A DNA stretch of 8,239 nucleotides from assembly GCA_007116585.1 (NCBI GenBank), contig SKIE01000242.1, positions 1-8,239 on the forward strand. Direction: 5' to 3'. Source of the stretch: Wenzhouxiangella sp. (GTDB lineage Bacteria > Pseudomonadota > Gammaproteobacteria > Xanthomonadales > Wenzhouxiangellaceae). This document shows, piece after piece, positions 1 to 6,633 of this stretch (within the stretch, counting starts at the first letter, position 1; each line of letters starts with the position of its first letter). The notes below the pieces were generated by a model. The model was not told the DNA's origin, did no database searches, and was given only the letters and a program-made list of their open reading frames with translations. The position numbers and the translations under genes were made by a program.

Positions 1-493
1 CAGCCTCAATCCGGGCGAACAGGTCGGCATTCAGGTTGATGGCATCGCTGTGGGCCGACAACCGCGGCGCCATCTCGCGCTGCACTGCCTGCAGGTTCTC
101 ATTGGTGTTGGCGCCGCTCAAGTTGCTGAACACGCGCATGACGTTGCCCAGCGTCTGTCCGGCGCGCTCGAGTTCAACAATGGTGTTGTCAAACGTGGGC
201 GCGTCGGGGTTGGCGGCAATGGCATCAATTTCCTCGCGATGCTCGGCCATGCCCTGCTCGATTGCCGGCGCGAAGTGCTCGTCTTCGATCAGATCGAACT
301 GCGGCAGGCCGTAGGGCAGCGGGCTGTCAACCAGCAGCGGGTTGACCTGTTCGGGCTCGGCCACGATTTCCTCAGGCTCTGCCTCGGTGCCGATCGGCTG
401 GGTCGGCGCTTCCGGGGGCGGCGGGGGTTCAGACTCAGAACACGCGGCCAGGGCCAGCGCAAGCGGGAGAGATAACAACAAGAGGCGGTTCAC
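1..493 (-). CDS. dcp: Peptidyl-dipeptidase Dcp-like M3 metallopeptidase lipoprotein (partial, N-terminal 164 residues)
   Basis: This is the N-terminal part of a zinc metallopeptidase of family M3 (Dcp/oligopeptidase A type), which removes C-terminal dipeptides from or cleaves short peptides. The start is GTG at 493. It gives a short lipoprotein signal (MNRLLLLSLP, then LALALAAC) with lipobox LAAC and Cys18. Ser follows the Cys, which by the Lol rule predicts outer-membrane anchoring. A Pro/Glu-rich linker (about 20-50) follows, then typical M3 N-terminal wording: SPLPYGLPQFDLI, PAIEQGM, EIDAIAANPDAPTFDNTI, LERAGQTLGNV, VFSNLSGANTNE and INLNADLFARI. The catalytic HEXXH region would lie beyond the left edge, so activity cannot be judged. 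An ATG at 509 is out of frame, which supports the GTG start. No clear Shine-Dalgarno is visible. A TATTAT (534-529) could be a -10 box, but it has no good -35. The gene may be co-transcribed with tadA, 54 bases upstream. The family call is firm; Dcp versus another M3 subgroup is less so. Confidence 0.82.
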   Translation of the reverse strand, partial: MNRLLLLSLPLALALAACSESEPPPPPEAPTQPIGTEAEPEEIVAEPEQVNPLLVDSPLPYGLPQFDLIEDEHFAPAIEQGMAEHREEIDAIAANPDAPTFDNTIVELERAGQTLGNVMRVFSNLSGANTNENLQAVQREMAPRLSAHSDAINLNADLFARIEA

Positions 494-547
494 GGGTCGG
501 ACAGTCCATGGCTGCAGATAAGGTTGAAATAATACCACCGGGCCGGA

Positions 548-1018
548 CTAACGGCGTCGCGCCCGGAAAAAGCTGCGCAGCATCTGCGCCGACTCCTCGG
601 CCAGCACGCCCGCAGTCACTTCGCAGCGGTGATTGAGCGCGGGGTTGTCCAGTATGCGGAACACGGAATGCGCCGCGCCCGTGCGGGGGTCGTCGGCTGC
701 ATACACCACCCGGTCAATCCGAGCCTGAACAATCGCGCCGGCACACATTGCACAAGGCTCAAGGGTGACATACAGCGTCGTTCCGGGCATGCGATAGTTG
801 CCCAGCTTGGCCGCAGCCGCCCTGAGCGCGGTCATCTCGGCGTGCGCGCTGGGGTCGTGATCGCGAATCAGCGTATTGAAACCCTCACCCAACACCTCTT
901 GTTCGCGCACCACCAATGCACCGACCGGCACCTCGCCCAGGGATTCGGCCTGGCGGGCCAACTCCAGGGCGCGCGTCATCCAGCGCTGATCTGCCGCCGA
1001 TTGTTCTGACTCCGCCAT
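548..1018 (-). CDS. tadA: tRNA-specific adenosine deaminase TadA
   Basis: TadA deaminates adenosine 34 to inosine in the anticodon of tRNA-Arg(ACG), an essential cytoplasmic step in most bacteria. The 156-residue product carries the full zinc cytidine/adenosine deaminase signature: HAE at residues 59-61 (His ligand and catalytic Glu), then PCAMC with Cys89 and Cys92 as the other zinc ligands. The TadA-typical text GEVPVGALVV, GYNTLIRDHDPSAHAE (here with F for Y), GNYRMPGTTLYVTLEPCAMC and YAADDPRTGAAHS is present, with the family's basic C-terminal tail (FFRARRR). Length is close to E. coli TadA (167). An ATG at 1048 would add ten residues (MTFSNECDVL). I prefer 1018 because homologues usually begin about 10-12 residues before the WM.RAL motif, and because a possible promoter at 1062-1034 would put transcription start downstream of 1048. 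It is divergent from the CotH-type gene and 54 bases ahead of the M3 peptidase. Confidence 0.95.
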   Translation of the reverse strand: MAESEQSAADQRWMTRALELARQAESLGEVPVGALVVREQEVLGEGFNTLIRDHDPSAHAEMTALRAAAAKLGNYRMPGTTLYVTLEPCAMCAGAIVQARIDRVVYAADDPRTGAAHSVFRILDNPALNHRCEVTAGVLAEESAQMLRSFFRARRR

Positions 1019-1033
1019 CAAAACGTCACACTC

Positions 1034-1062
1034 ATTGGAAAAAGTCATTTATGGTAAGTCAA
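1034..1062 (-). promoter_or_regulatory. Possible sigma70-type promoter of tadA
   Basis: On the minus strand TTGACT (1062-1057, five of six matches to the -35 consensus) is followed after 17 bases by TCCAAT (1039-1034, four of six to the -10 consensus). Transcription would begin near 1027, leaving a leader of only about 9 bases before the ATG at 1018. It sits in the 70-base spacer between tadA and the divergent CotH-type gene. This is read by eye only. Short divergent spacers often contain chance matches. Confidence 0.3.
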
Positions 1063-1088
1063 GGGTTGAATCAGGATCGGGGTACAGC

Positions 1089-4000
1089 ATGGGCAATCGT
1101 TCAGTTTCTGCTAAGTGGTCTTTCATCTCCATTGTCTGCAGCCTGCTTTTTTTGGCGCCGCTGACATCTTTTGCCGCTGTTGGTCTGACCAACGCTGATT
1201 TTTCTGCCCAAAGCGGCAGCTGGCAGGACGGCGAGGGCCCGCCCGCATGGGCGCTGTCGCTGGACCGCGATGACCAGTTCGGCATCGTCGAAGACATCGA
1301 TTTCGCTTTCAGCGGGTCGCGCAGCTTCTATTTCAGCGCCCTGGGCCGCGGCTTTGGTGATTCGCGCATGGACCAGTGCGTGGTTCTCGACGACCCCTTC
1401 GATGCCCTGATGCTGTCGGTGCATGTACTCACCGATGAACCCGACCCCGAACTGGCCCTGCGCCTGCGGGTGGATTTCTATGCCGACAGCGCTTGCGATG
1501 AGGATTCAGCCAACTCGGGCGATGAGCAAATCGGCACGGACGTAGGCTTGAGCGAGGAACGGGTCGACCCGGGCGAATGGACCCGCATCGACAGCGAGAC
1601 CCGTCTGGCCAGCGAATTGGGCGAGGACGTACGCTCAGCCCGAATCAGCCTGCGCGTGCGCGACCGCAGTAATGACGGCCAGCCGCGCGACCCGGCCCGC
1701 ATTGTCTGGCTCGATGCCGTCTCGCTGGAAGCCGACGTTACCTTCCTGCCGGCCGCTCAACGCGATGCCCTGCGTGATCTCTACACCGCCACCGACGGGC
1801 CCAACTGGGTCGAGTCGCTGGGCTGGATGGATGCTGAAGGCACCGAGTGCAGCTGGCATGGCGTGACCTGCAGCGACAGCGGCGAGACCCTGCTGCGGCT
1901 GGATTTGTCCGGCAATGGCCTGATCGGCGAGCTGCCCGAGAACCTGCAGGCTTTGTCCGATCTCACACCCGGCGAAGGCCTGGACCTGTGCTGGAATGAG
2001 ATCCTCATCGACGGCGATCTGACCGACTTTGTCAGCGCAGTCCACATCGGCGGTGATCCGGGCTTCTGCCAGGGCGTGGACCGCCTGCCCTTCAGCCAGG
2101 CCCTGACCGGCAATTATTTTCAGCCTGAAGGCCGCGACGGCGAAGGCTTCAGCCTGAACATGCTCGGCGCCGGTGCCGCCTTGCTCTACTGGGCCACCTA
2201 CGACGACGAAGGCGAACCGCTGTGGCTGTTCGGCAGCGGCCGCGCCAATGGCCGGGTGCTGCGCATTCCCGATCTCTACACGACCGGCAACACCGATGGC
2301 GAGCTTGATATCCAGCGCGTCGGCCAGGCCAGCCTGGTCTTCACCACCGACAGCGAACAGCCCGACTGTCGCCAGGCGCTTTTGCGATTCTCCGCCGACG
2401 GTGCTGCCTTTGGCGCCATGGACGGGCGCGAGCTGACCGCGCTTGACGAACAGGCAGGCTGCAGCGAGACCGCCCAGCCCGACGGCCTCCTGACCGAACT
2501 GGCCGGGGTCTGGTTTGATCCGGATCTGGATGGACAGGGTCTGACCTTCACGCCCCTGGGCAGCGACAGACTTGTGCTCAACTGGTTCGGCTACGACGAG
2601 GACGGCCAGCAGGTCTGGCGCATCGGGTCCGGCGTGGTCGCTGGTGCCGACAGCATCCAGTTCGAAGAACTGCTGGCGGTCAGCGGTGGCTCCTTCAACG
2701 GACCGATCAGCCCGGACGGCCTGGACTTCGATACCGAAGGCAGCGCCCTGCTGACCCGAACCGAGGCGGGCTGGGAGTTCGACTTGCGCGAACCGGACGG
2801 GCGCTTGATCCGTTTGCACTTAAGCGAACTCGACGCCAGCCCCGATCTGCTAGCCGCCACCGGACGGCGCATTGACCTTGAGATGGCGCCAGAAGATCTG
2901 GCTGAACTGTATCAACGCAGCCCCTTCAGCGACGACCGCCTGCCCGGCCAGGTGCGTTTTGACGGCAGTGATGAGGTACAGGCACTCACCGGCGTTCGCT
3001 TCCGCGGCAGCTCCTCTCGCCGGATGCCGAAAAAATCGTTCAACATCCGTTTTGAAAACCCGCAGCCGCTGCTGTTTGGCAGCGACCGGATGAACTTGAA
3101 CGCCATGTACACCGACCCTACCGGCATGCGAGAGGCACTGAGTTTCGGGCTGTTTCATCTCCTTGGCCAGCCTGCCCCGAAAACCCGACACTTCGACTTG
3201 TGGATCAACGGCATCTATGAGGGCACCTACACCCACATCCAGCGCGTCGATGAGACACTTCTCGAACAAAGCGGGCTCAATCCCGAAGGAACACTGGTTA
3301 GAGATAACTTCCGTGACTTCGAAGAGCTATCACCATCGGCCTTTGGCCACGACTTCTATGGCCTTGACCGGGACGAGCGACTGGCGCTGATTGCCGATAC
3401 CTTCGGCTCACGTGGCGATCCCGAATGGGAGCCGGTCCTTGAGCTGATCGAATGGGTTCAGGCCACCCCAACGGGTGCGGATTTTGCTGCAGGCTTTGCC
3501 GAACGAGTGGATGTCGAAAACTTCATCGACTGGCTGGCGCTGCACTGGATTCTCGGTGACATCGATTCCTTTGCCGATGACTACTGGCTCTATCTGGATC
3601 ACGACGATCCGGACGCGCGCTGGCAATTCATTCCATGGGACAAGGATCTCGCGCTGGGCTCGCACTGGCGCGGTAATTTTTTCGACACCAGCAACGACTT
3701 CTTTGCCTACGAGTATCTGTTGACCACCGCACAACAGCCGGGCAATGAGCTGTTCAACAAATTCATGCGCACCCCAGCGCTTCGAGACCAGGCGTACGCG
3801 CGCCTGCGCGAACTGCTGGAAGAGCTCCTGCCGGTCGAGCTGCGAATGGAGCGCGCCGCTGCGCTGGCAGAACAACTCGAAGACAGCTTCAACATCAGGC
3901 GCGGCCCGCAGGCCTTTGCCATCCACCCCGGAAACCACCATGGCGTGGCTGACAGGTTTGCCGATCAGGCCGAATCCATTCGTGATTTCATTGAGCTCAG

Positions 4001-4478
4001 AAGCCGCTTTCTCAGCCGGCAGATCGACCCCATTCAAGGGGCTGAGGACCAGGCTGAAGCAACAGTCGAAGAGGGCTGGAACCGCCCTGTGTTCCTGACC
4101 GACGCTACAGGCTTCACAATGGCATCCGTCAGGCCGCTCGACGTATTCGGTAAATCGGCCCTGTCAATCGCGGTGGAACCTGGCGAAGACATCAACGGCA
4201 TCAACCATCGCTGGCTGATGAATGTGTCCAGCTGGACCGGCCCGGTGGAACTGACCTTGTATTATCGCAACGACATCAGCGGTGCCTGGGGCCGCGGCAA
4301 CTGGTATACCGGCGGCGGTGTTCCGATCGGTCGGCAGGATGAGTTGCAGCTGGTGATGACCACCCCCACCGGTACGACAGAGATGCCACCGGTACGGATC
4401 AAACCCTATTCAAACAAAGCCGTTGCCGAAGTCGACCTTGAGCCGGGCGAATATGAATTCATGCTGATTCTCGACTGA
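1089..4478 (+). CDS. Secreted multidomain CotH kinase family protein with LRR cap and tandem beta modules
   Basis: The 1129-residue product starts at ATG 1089, with GGGG (1079-1082) and AGGA (1073-1076) upstream. The in-frame TTG at 1035 would only add residues before the signal peptide. Order: Sec signal (1-29, cleavage likely after SFA); beta-rich, jelly-roll-like region (about 32-215); plant-type LRR cap (ALRDLYTATDGPNWV ... CSWHGVTC, about 222-261) with one LRR (LLRLDLSGNGLIGELPENL, about 267-285); two related beta modules (about 338-455 and 470-580); CotH domain (about 593-985); C-terminal beta-rich domain (about 995-1129). CotH hallmarks are RFRGSSSRRMPKKSF (637-651), NLNAMYTDPTGMREAL, HFDLWINGIYEGTY and FIPWDKDLALG, with Asp851 and Asp853 as probable metal ligands and Lys648/649 as candidate nucleotide contacts. 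CotH proteins are atypical kinases; B. subtilis CotH phosphorylates spore-coat proteins. The mature protein has eight Cys (97, 136, 254, 261, 301, 327, 427, 458), all before the kinase. No surface anchor is visible. The substrate is unknown. Confidence 0.9.
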   Translation: MGNRSVSAKWSFISIVCSLLFLAPLTSFAAVGLTNADFSAQSGSWQDGEGPPAWALSLDRDDQFGIVEDIDFAFSGSRSFYFSALGRGFGDSRMDQCVVLDDPFDALMLSVHVLTDEPDPELALRLRVDFYADSACDEDSANSGDEQIGTDVGLSEERVDPGEWTRIDSETRLASELGEDVRSARISLRVRDRSNDGQPRDPARIVWLDAVSLEADVTFLPAAQRDALRDLYTATDGPNWVESLGWMDAEGTECSWHGVTCSDSGETLLRLDLSGNGLIGELPENLQALSDLTPGEGLDLCWNEILIDGDLTDFVSAVHIGGDPGFCQGVDRLPFSQALTGNYFQPEGRDGEGFSLNMLGAGAALLYWATYDDEGEPLWLFGSGRANGRVLRIPDLYTTGNTDGELDIQRVGQASLVFTTDSEQPDCRQALLRFSADGAAFGAMDGRELTALDEQAGCSETAQPDGLLTELAGVWFDPDLDGQGLTFTPLGSDRLVLNWFGYDEDGQQVWRIGSGVVAGADSIQFEELLAVSGGSFNGPISPDGLDFDTEGSALLTRTEAGWEFDLREPDGRLIRLHLSELDASPDLLAATGRRIDLEMAPEDLAELYQRSPFSDDRLPGQVRFDGSDEVQALTGVRFRGSSSRRMPKKSFNIRFENPQPLLFGSDRMNLNAMYTDPTGMREALSFGLFHLLGQPAPKTRHFDLWINGIYEGTYTHIQRVDETLLEQSGLNPEGTLVRDNFRDFEELSPSAFGHDFYGLDRDERLALIADTFGSRGDPEWEPVLELIEWVQATPTGADFAAGFAERVDVENFIDWLALHWILGDIDSFADDYWLYLDHDDPDARWQFIPWDKDLALGSHWRGNFFDTSNDFFAYEYLLTTAQQPGNELFNKFMRTPALRDQAYARLRELLEELLPVELRMERAAALAEQLEDSFNIRRGPQAFAIHPGNHHGVADRFADQAESIRDFIELRSRFLSRQIDPIQGAEDQAEATVEEGWNRPVFLTDATGFTMASVRPLDVFGKSALSIAVEPGEDINGINHRWLMNVSSWTGPVELTLYYRNDISGAWGRGNWYTGGGVPIGRQDELQLVMTTPTGTTEMPPVRIKPYSNKAVAEVDLEPGEYEFMLILD
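2100..2830 (+). repeat. Two divergent copies of a beta module inside the CotH-type protein
   Basis: Residues about 338-455 and 470-580 of the CotH-type protein share one pattern. Copy 1 reads GNYFQPEGRDGEGFSL ... LLYWATYDDEGEPLWLFGSG. Copy 2 reads GVWFDPDLDGQGLTF ... LVLNWFGYDEDGQQVWRIGSG. Each ends in a stretch with FNG/GNTDG- and S/D-rich turns before a final beta segment. Similar aromatic-rich 'GxWYxPxxxGQGF ... YWFTYDxxGxPxW' modules recur in secreted proteins of xanthomonad-like bacteria. Their function is not established as far as I know; a binding or stalk role is a guess. The similarity is at protein level, and no long DNA identity is evident, so the duplication is old. Confidence 0.7.
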
Positions 4479-4483
4479 GCTCC

Positions 4484-6613
4484 TCATTCGGCACAAAACC
4501 GGCTTGAGATATCGAACACAAGTTCTGTATCAGCCGAGGCGTCCAGCGTTTTTCCCATCAGGCGCTCACCCGATGGGCCCAGGACTTCAATAAGCGGCAA
4601 GGCGTTTTGCCGCCCACCTACATGGTGGAGCACGACAAACTCATTGGCATCGTCCACCTCCAGCAACTGTTCCGGCACCTGGCCTTCGGCATCGGGCTCA
4701 GGCACAAATTGGCGCTGCAACACCACACCGGCCTCATCAAGCGCCAGCACAAACAAGCCTCTCCGGGCTGGGTTGACGGGACGACCCTGGAATATGAAAC
4801 GGTCAGACTGTTTCTGCCCCCCCAGAACGATCTCCAAAACACCGTCCGGATCTGACGGCAGAGAAGCAAAGTTGCCGGATGTCCCCAGACCGCAGATCAC
4901 CTCATCCGGTGGTCGCGACATTCCCGCCAGAATGGTTGCCAGCAGACTGGTGAGTTGCTGGCGATGACAGGTATTGAGCGGAAGAGTCAGATCACCCCTG
5001 TCCTGCTCCGAGCAACCGTTGGCCTGCGGCTGGACCACCTGGCCCTCATGGATATCCGCATAGCGCTTGACGAAGTAATCGGGCCGCGAGGACTCACTTG
5101 CCAGCGACCGACCGAGAATGAAACGGGCATTGTGCTGAATCCCAAGCAGGTCTAGCACGGTCGGCGGCAAGTCATAACCGGCCCCGCTGGCCTGTTGCGG
5201 CTCGGGCAGGTCTTCGCCGATCACTATCAACGGCAATCTTCTGTCCAGCACATCGTCGCCGAACAGCGCCCGCATGTCCGGATTGGGGAACACGTGATGG
5301 TCTGCAGTGATCACCAGCAAGGTATCGTCCAACAGCCCTTCGTCTTGCAGACGTTGCAGCCAAGCTCCGAGCAATTGATCAGCGCAGTGCAAAGCATCCA
5401 GGAAACGATCTTCACCCTCTGGATACGGATCACACTCACGGTACAGATAGCCCGGCAAGTGAGTCCCAATGGTCAGCAAAGTCAAGTTGAAAGGTTGATC
5501 CTTGGCATGCAGACGATGCAGCTGATCAATTGACTGTTCAAACAACTCGGTATCGCTCAAGCCCCACTTGCCCGGCCGCTGCTCCAGCCCCTGTTCTCGC
5601 CAGTGCTCCATCCCGAGTAATTCGTCATAACCGTGCGCGCCCAGAAAGTGGCCCTTGCCGGCAAACCCCATGCCGGCACCGCCCATATAAACCTGGTGAT
5701 ACCCGGCCGCCCGCAGAACATCGCCAAGGCAAGGCAACTGCTCGGCAAGTCCGTCTCCCTCGGCCAGCGAGTCGCTGCCACGACCAAACGGAAACAGGGT
5801 CCCGCACTGCATGTTGGTAATGCCCTCGATTGTGATGTAACTGCTGGTCCAGATCGAGTCCATCCAGGCATGTTCATCCACAAGCCGTTCAAAGTTGGGC
5901 ATCAGGCCTGGCCAGTCGTCGCGAGCGGCCAGATTGACGCCGACCGACTCCAGATACAGAAGGATCAGGTTGCGTGGACGTTCCGGAGCACTGGCCGACA
6001 GTCGCCGCTTGGGCACCAGATCGGTCTCTACCAGGCCAATGTCGCGAAAGGCGGCTTCGACCTCCGGGTCAATCTCAATGACAAGCGGCTGATTCCATGC
6101 CTGCCAAGCACGCAGCAACTGCCACTCCGGGATCACCTCCCGGGTTGGAATCATCAACACCAACCCAACGGCCAACAATACGAAACCCGGAACCCGGTTC
6201 AGCTGCACCATCGCCGAGCGCAGGCGAAACCCAAACACTACAATCGCGAGCACGCCCAGACCGGCCAACCCCATGAGCAGGCCATATTCCTTGAAGGCCA
6301 CCAGAACGCTCTGCCACTCCAGGTGCAGGAAAAACTCATCCGTGAAGCCGGCCCCGGAGAAGTGAATCAGGCCGTAATACGTCATTCGAACCAGCAGGGC
6401 TGTGACCAAAGACAGCAACAGCAGCGCCCAGACCCAGCGTGAACGAAAAAGCCCCGCCAGGGCAAACAGCGCACTGACCAGGCCAAGAGTCGCCAGCACG
6501 TTGCGCCGCCGCATGCGGTCCAGCTCAAGCGCCTCCAGCGCCTGATCCACGGGCAGCCACAGCAACAAGGCCACGACGAGCCACGCGAGGCAGAGAACAA
6601 GCAGTCGTTTCAT
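4484..6613 (-). CDS. Membrane-anchored LtaS/OpgB-like phosphoglycerol transferase (alkaline phosphatase/sulfatase superfamily)
   Basis: The 709-residue product starts at ATG 6613 and has five N-terminal hydrophobic segments (about 5-20, 39-55, 60-77, 111-128, 142-156) followed by a periplasmic catalytic domain. Superfamily signatures are NLILLYLESVG with metal-ligand Glu222, SSYITIEGITNMQCG with Thr261 as the likely nucleophile, GTHLPG with His385, and ITADHHVFP with Asp438/His439 as metal ligands. The Thr-x-x-Gly...QCG wording is closer to E. coli OpgB/MdoB (T.AG...SQCG) than to Firmicute LtaS. OpgB moves phosphoglycerol from phosphatidylglycerol onto periplasmic glucans. The usual C-terminal sulfatase wording (FILGRSL, 498-504) is followed by about 200 extra residues, including a beta-rich segment (591-680) that resembles the ILEI/FAM3-type fold. 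Its ATG follows the dioxygenase stop by 20 bases, with only a weak Shine-Dalgarno. The acceptor is unknown: periplasmic glucan, O-antigen or another surface glycan. Phosphoethanolamine transfer or plain sulfatase activity is less likely. The fold is secure; the exact reaction is not. Confidence 0.85.
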   Translation of the reverse strand: MKRLLVLCLAWLVVALLLWLPVDQALEALELDRMRRRNVLATLGLVSALFALAGLFRSRWVWALLLLSLVTALLVRMTYYGLIHFSGAGFTDEFFLHLEWQSVLVAFKEYGLLMGLAGLGVLAIVVFGFRLRSAMVQLNRVPGFVLLAVGLVLMIPTREVIPEWQLLRAWQAWNQPLVIEIDPEVEAAFRDIGLVETDLVPKRRLSASAPERPRNLILLYLESVGVNLAARDDWPGLMPNFERLVDEHAWMDSIWTSSYITIEGITNMQCGTLFPFGRGSDSLAEGDGLAEQLPCLGDVLRAAGYHQVYMGGAGMGFAGKGHFLGAHGYDELLGMEHWREQGLEQRPGKWGLSDTELFEQSIDQLHRLHAKDQPFNLTLLTIGTHLPGYLYRECDPYPEGEDRFLDALHCADQLLGAWLQRLQDEGLLDDTLLVITADHHVFPNPDMRALFGDDVLDRRLPLIVIGEDLPEPQQASGAGYDLPPTVLDLLGIQHNARFILGRSLASESSRPDYFVKRYADIHEGQVVQPQANGCSEQDRGDLTLPLNTCHRQQLTSLLATILAGMSRPPDEVICGLGTSGNFASLPSDPDGVLEIVLGGQKQSDRFIFQGRPVNPARRGLFVLALDEAGVVLQRQFVPEPDAEGQVPEQLLEVDDANEFVVLHHVGGRQNALPLIEVLGPSGERLMGKTLDASADTELVFDISSRFCAE

Positions 6614-6633
6614 ATCAGGCAGTCGGCTCGAAA

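Noticed and set aside
50..475. 141-residue plus-strand open frame at the left edge
   Set aside because: It is the reverse of the M3 peptidase lipoprotein, whose translation matches the family over the whole stretch.
1035..1088. In-frame upstream extension of the CotH-type gene beginning at TTG
   Set aside because: It would add 18 polar residues before the signal peptide and uses a rare start. The ATG at 1089 has purine-rich sequence at suitable spacing and gives a normal signal peptide.
1635..2819. 394-residue open frame on the minus strand opposite the CotH-type gene
   Set aside because: It lies wholly antisense to a well-supported multidomain gene. Its translation is low-complexity in A, G, V and Q with no recognisable domain. 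It is an expected product of GC-rich codon bias in the real frame.
3408..4037. 209-residue minus-strand open frame
   Set aside because: It is antisense to the CotH kinase core, including the WDKD motif, and shows no family resemblance.
6142..6166. Perfect 7-base inverted repeat (GGGTTGG/CCAACCC, 11-base loop)
   Set aside because: It lies inside the fifth membrane segment coding region of the LtaS/OpgB-like gene, has no T-run, and is easily explained by chance and codon content.
5633..6442. 269-residue open frame on the plus strand opposite the LtaS/OpgB-like gene
   Set aside because: It is antisense to transmembrane and catalytic segments with conserved motifs. The translation shows no domain, and there is no convincing ribosome site.
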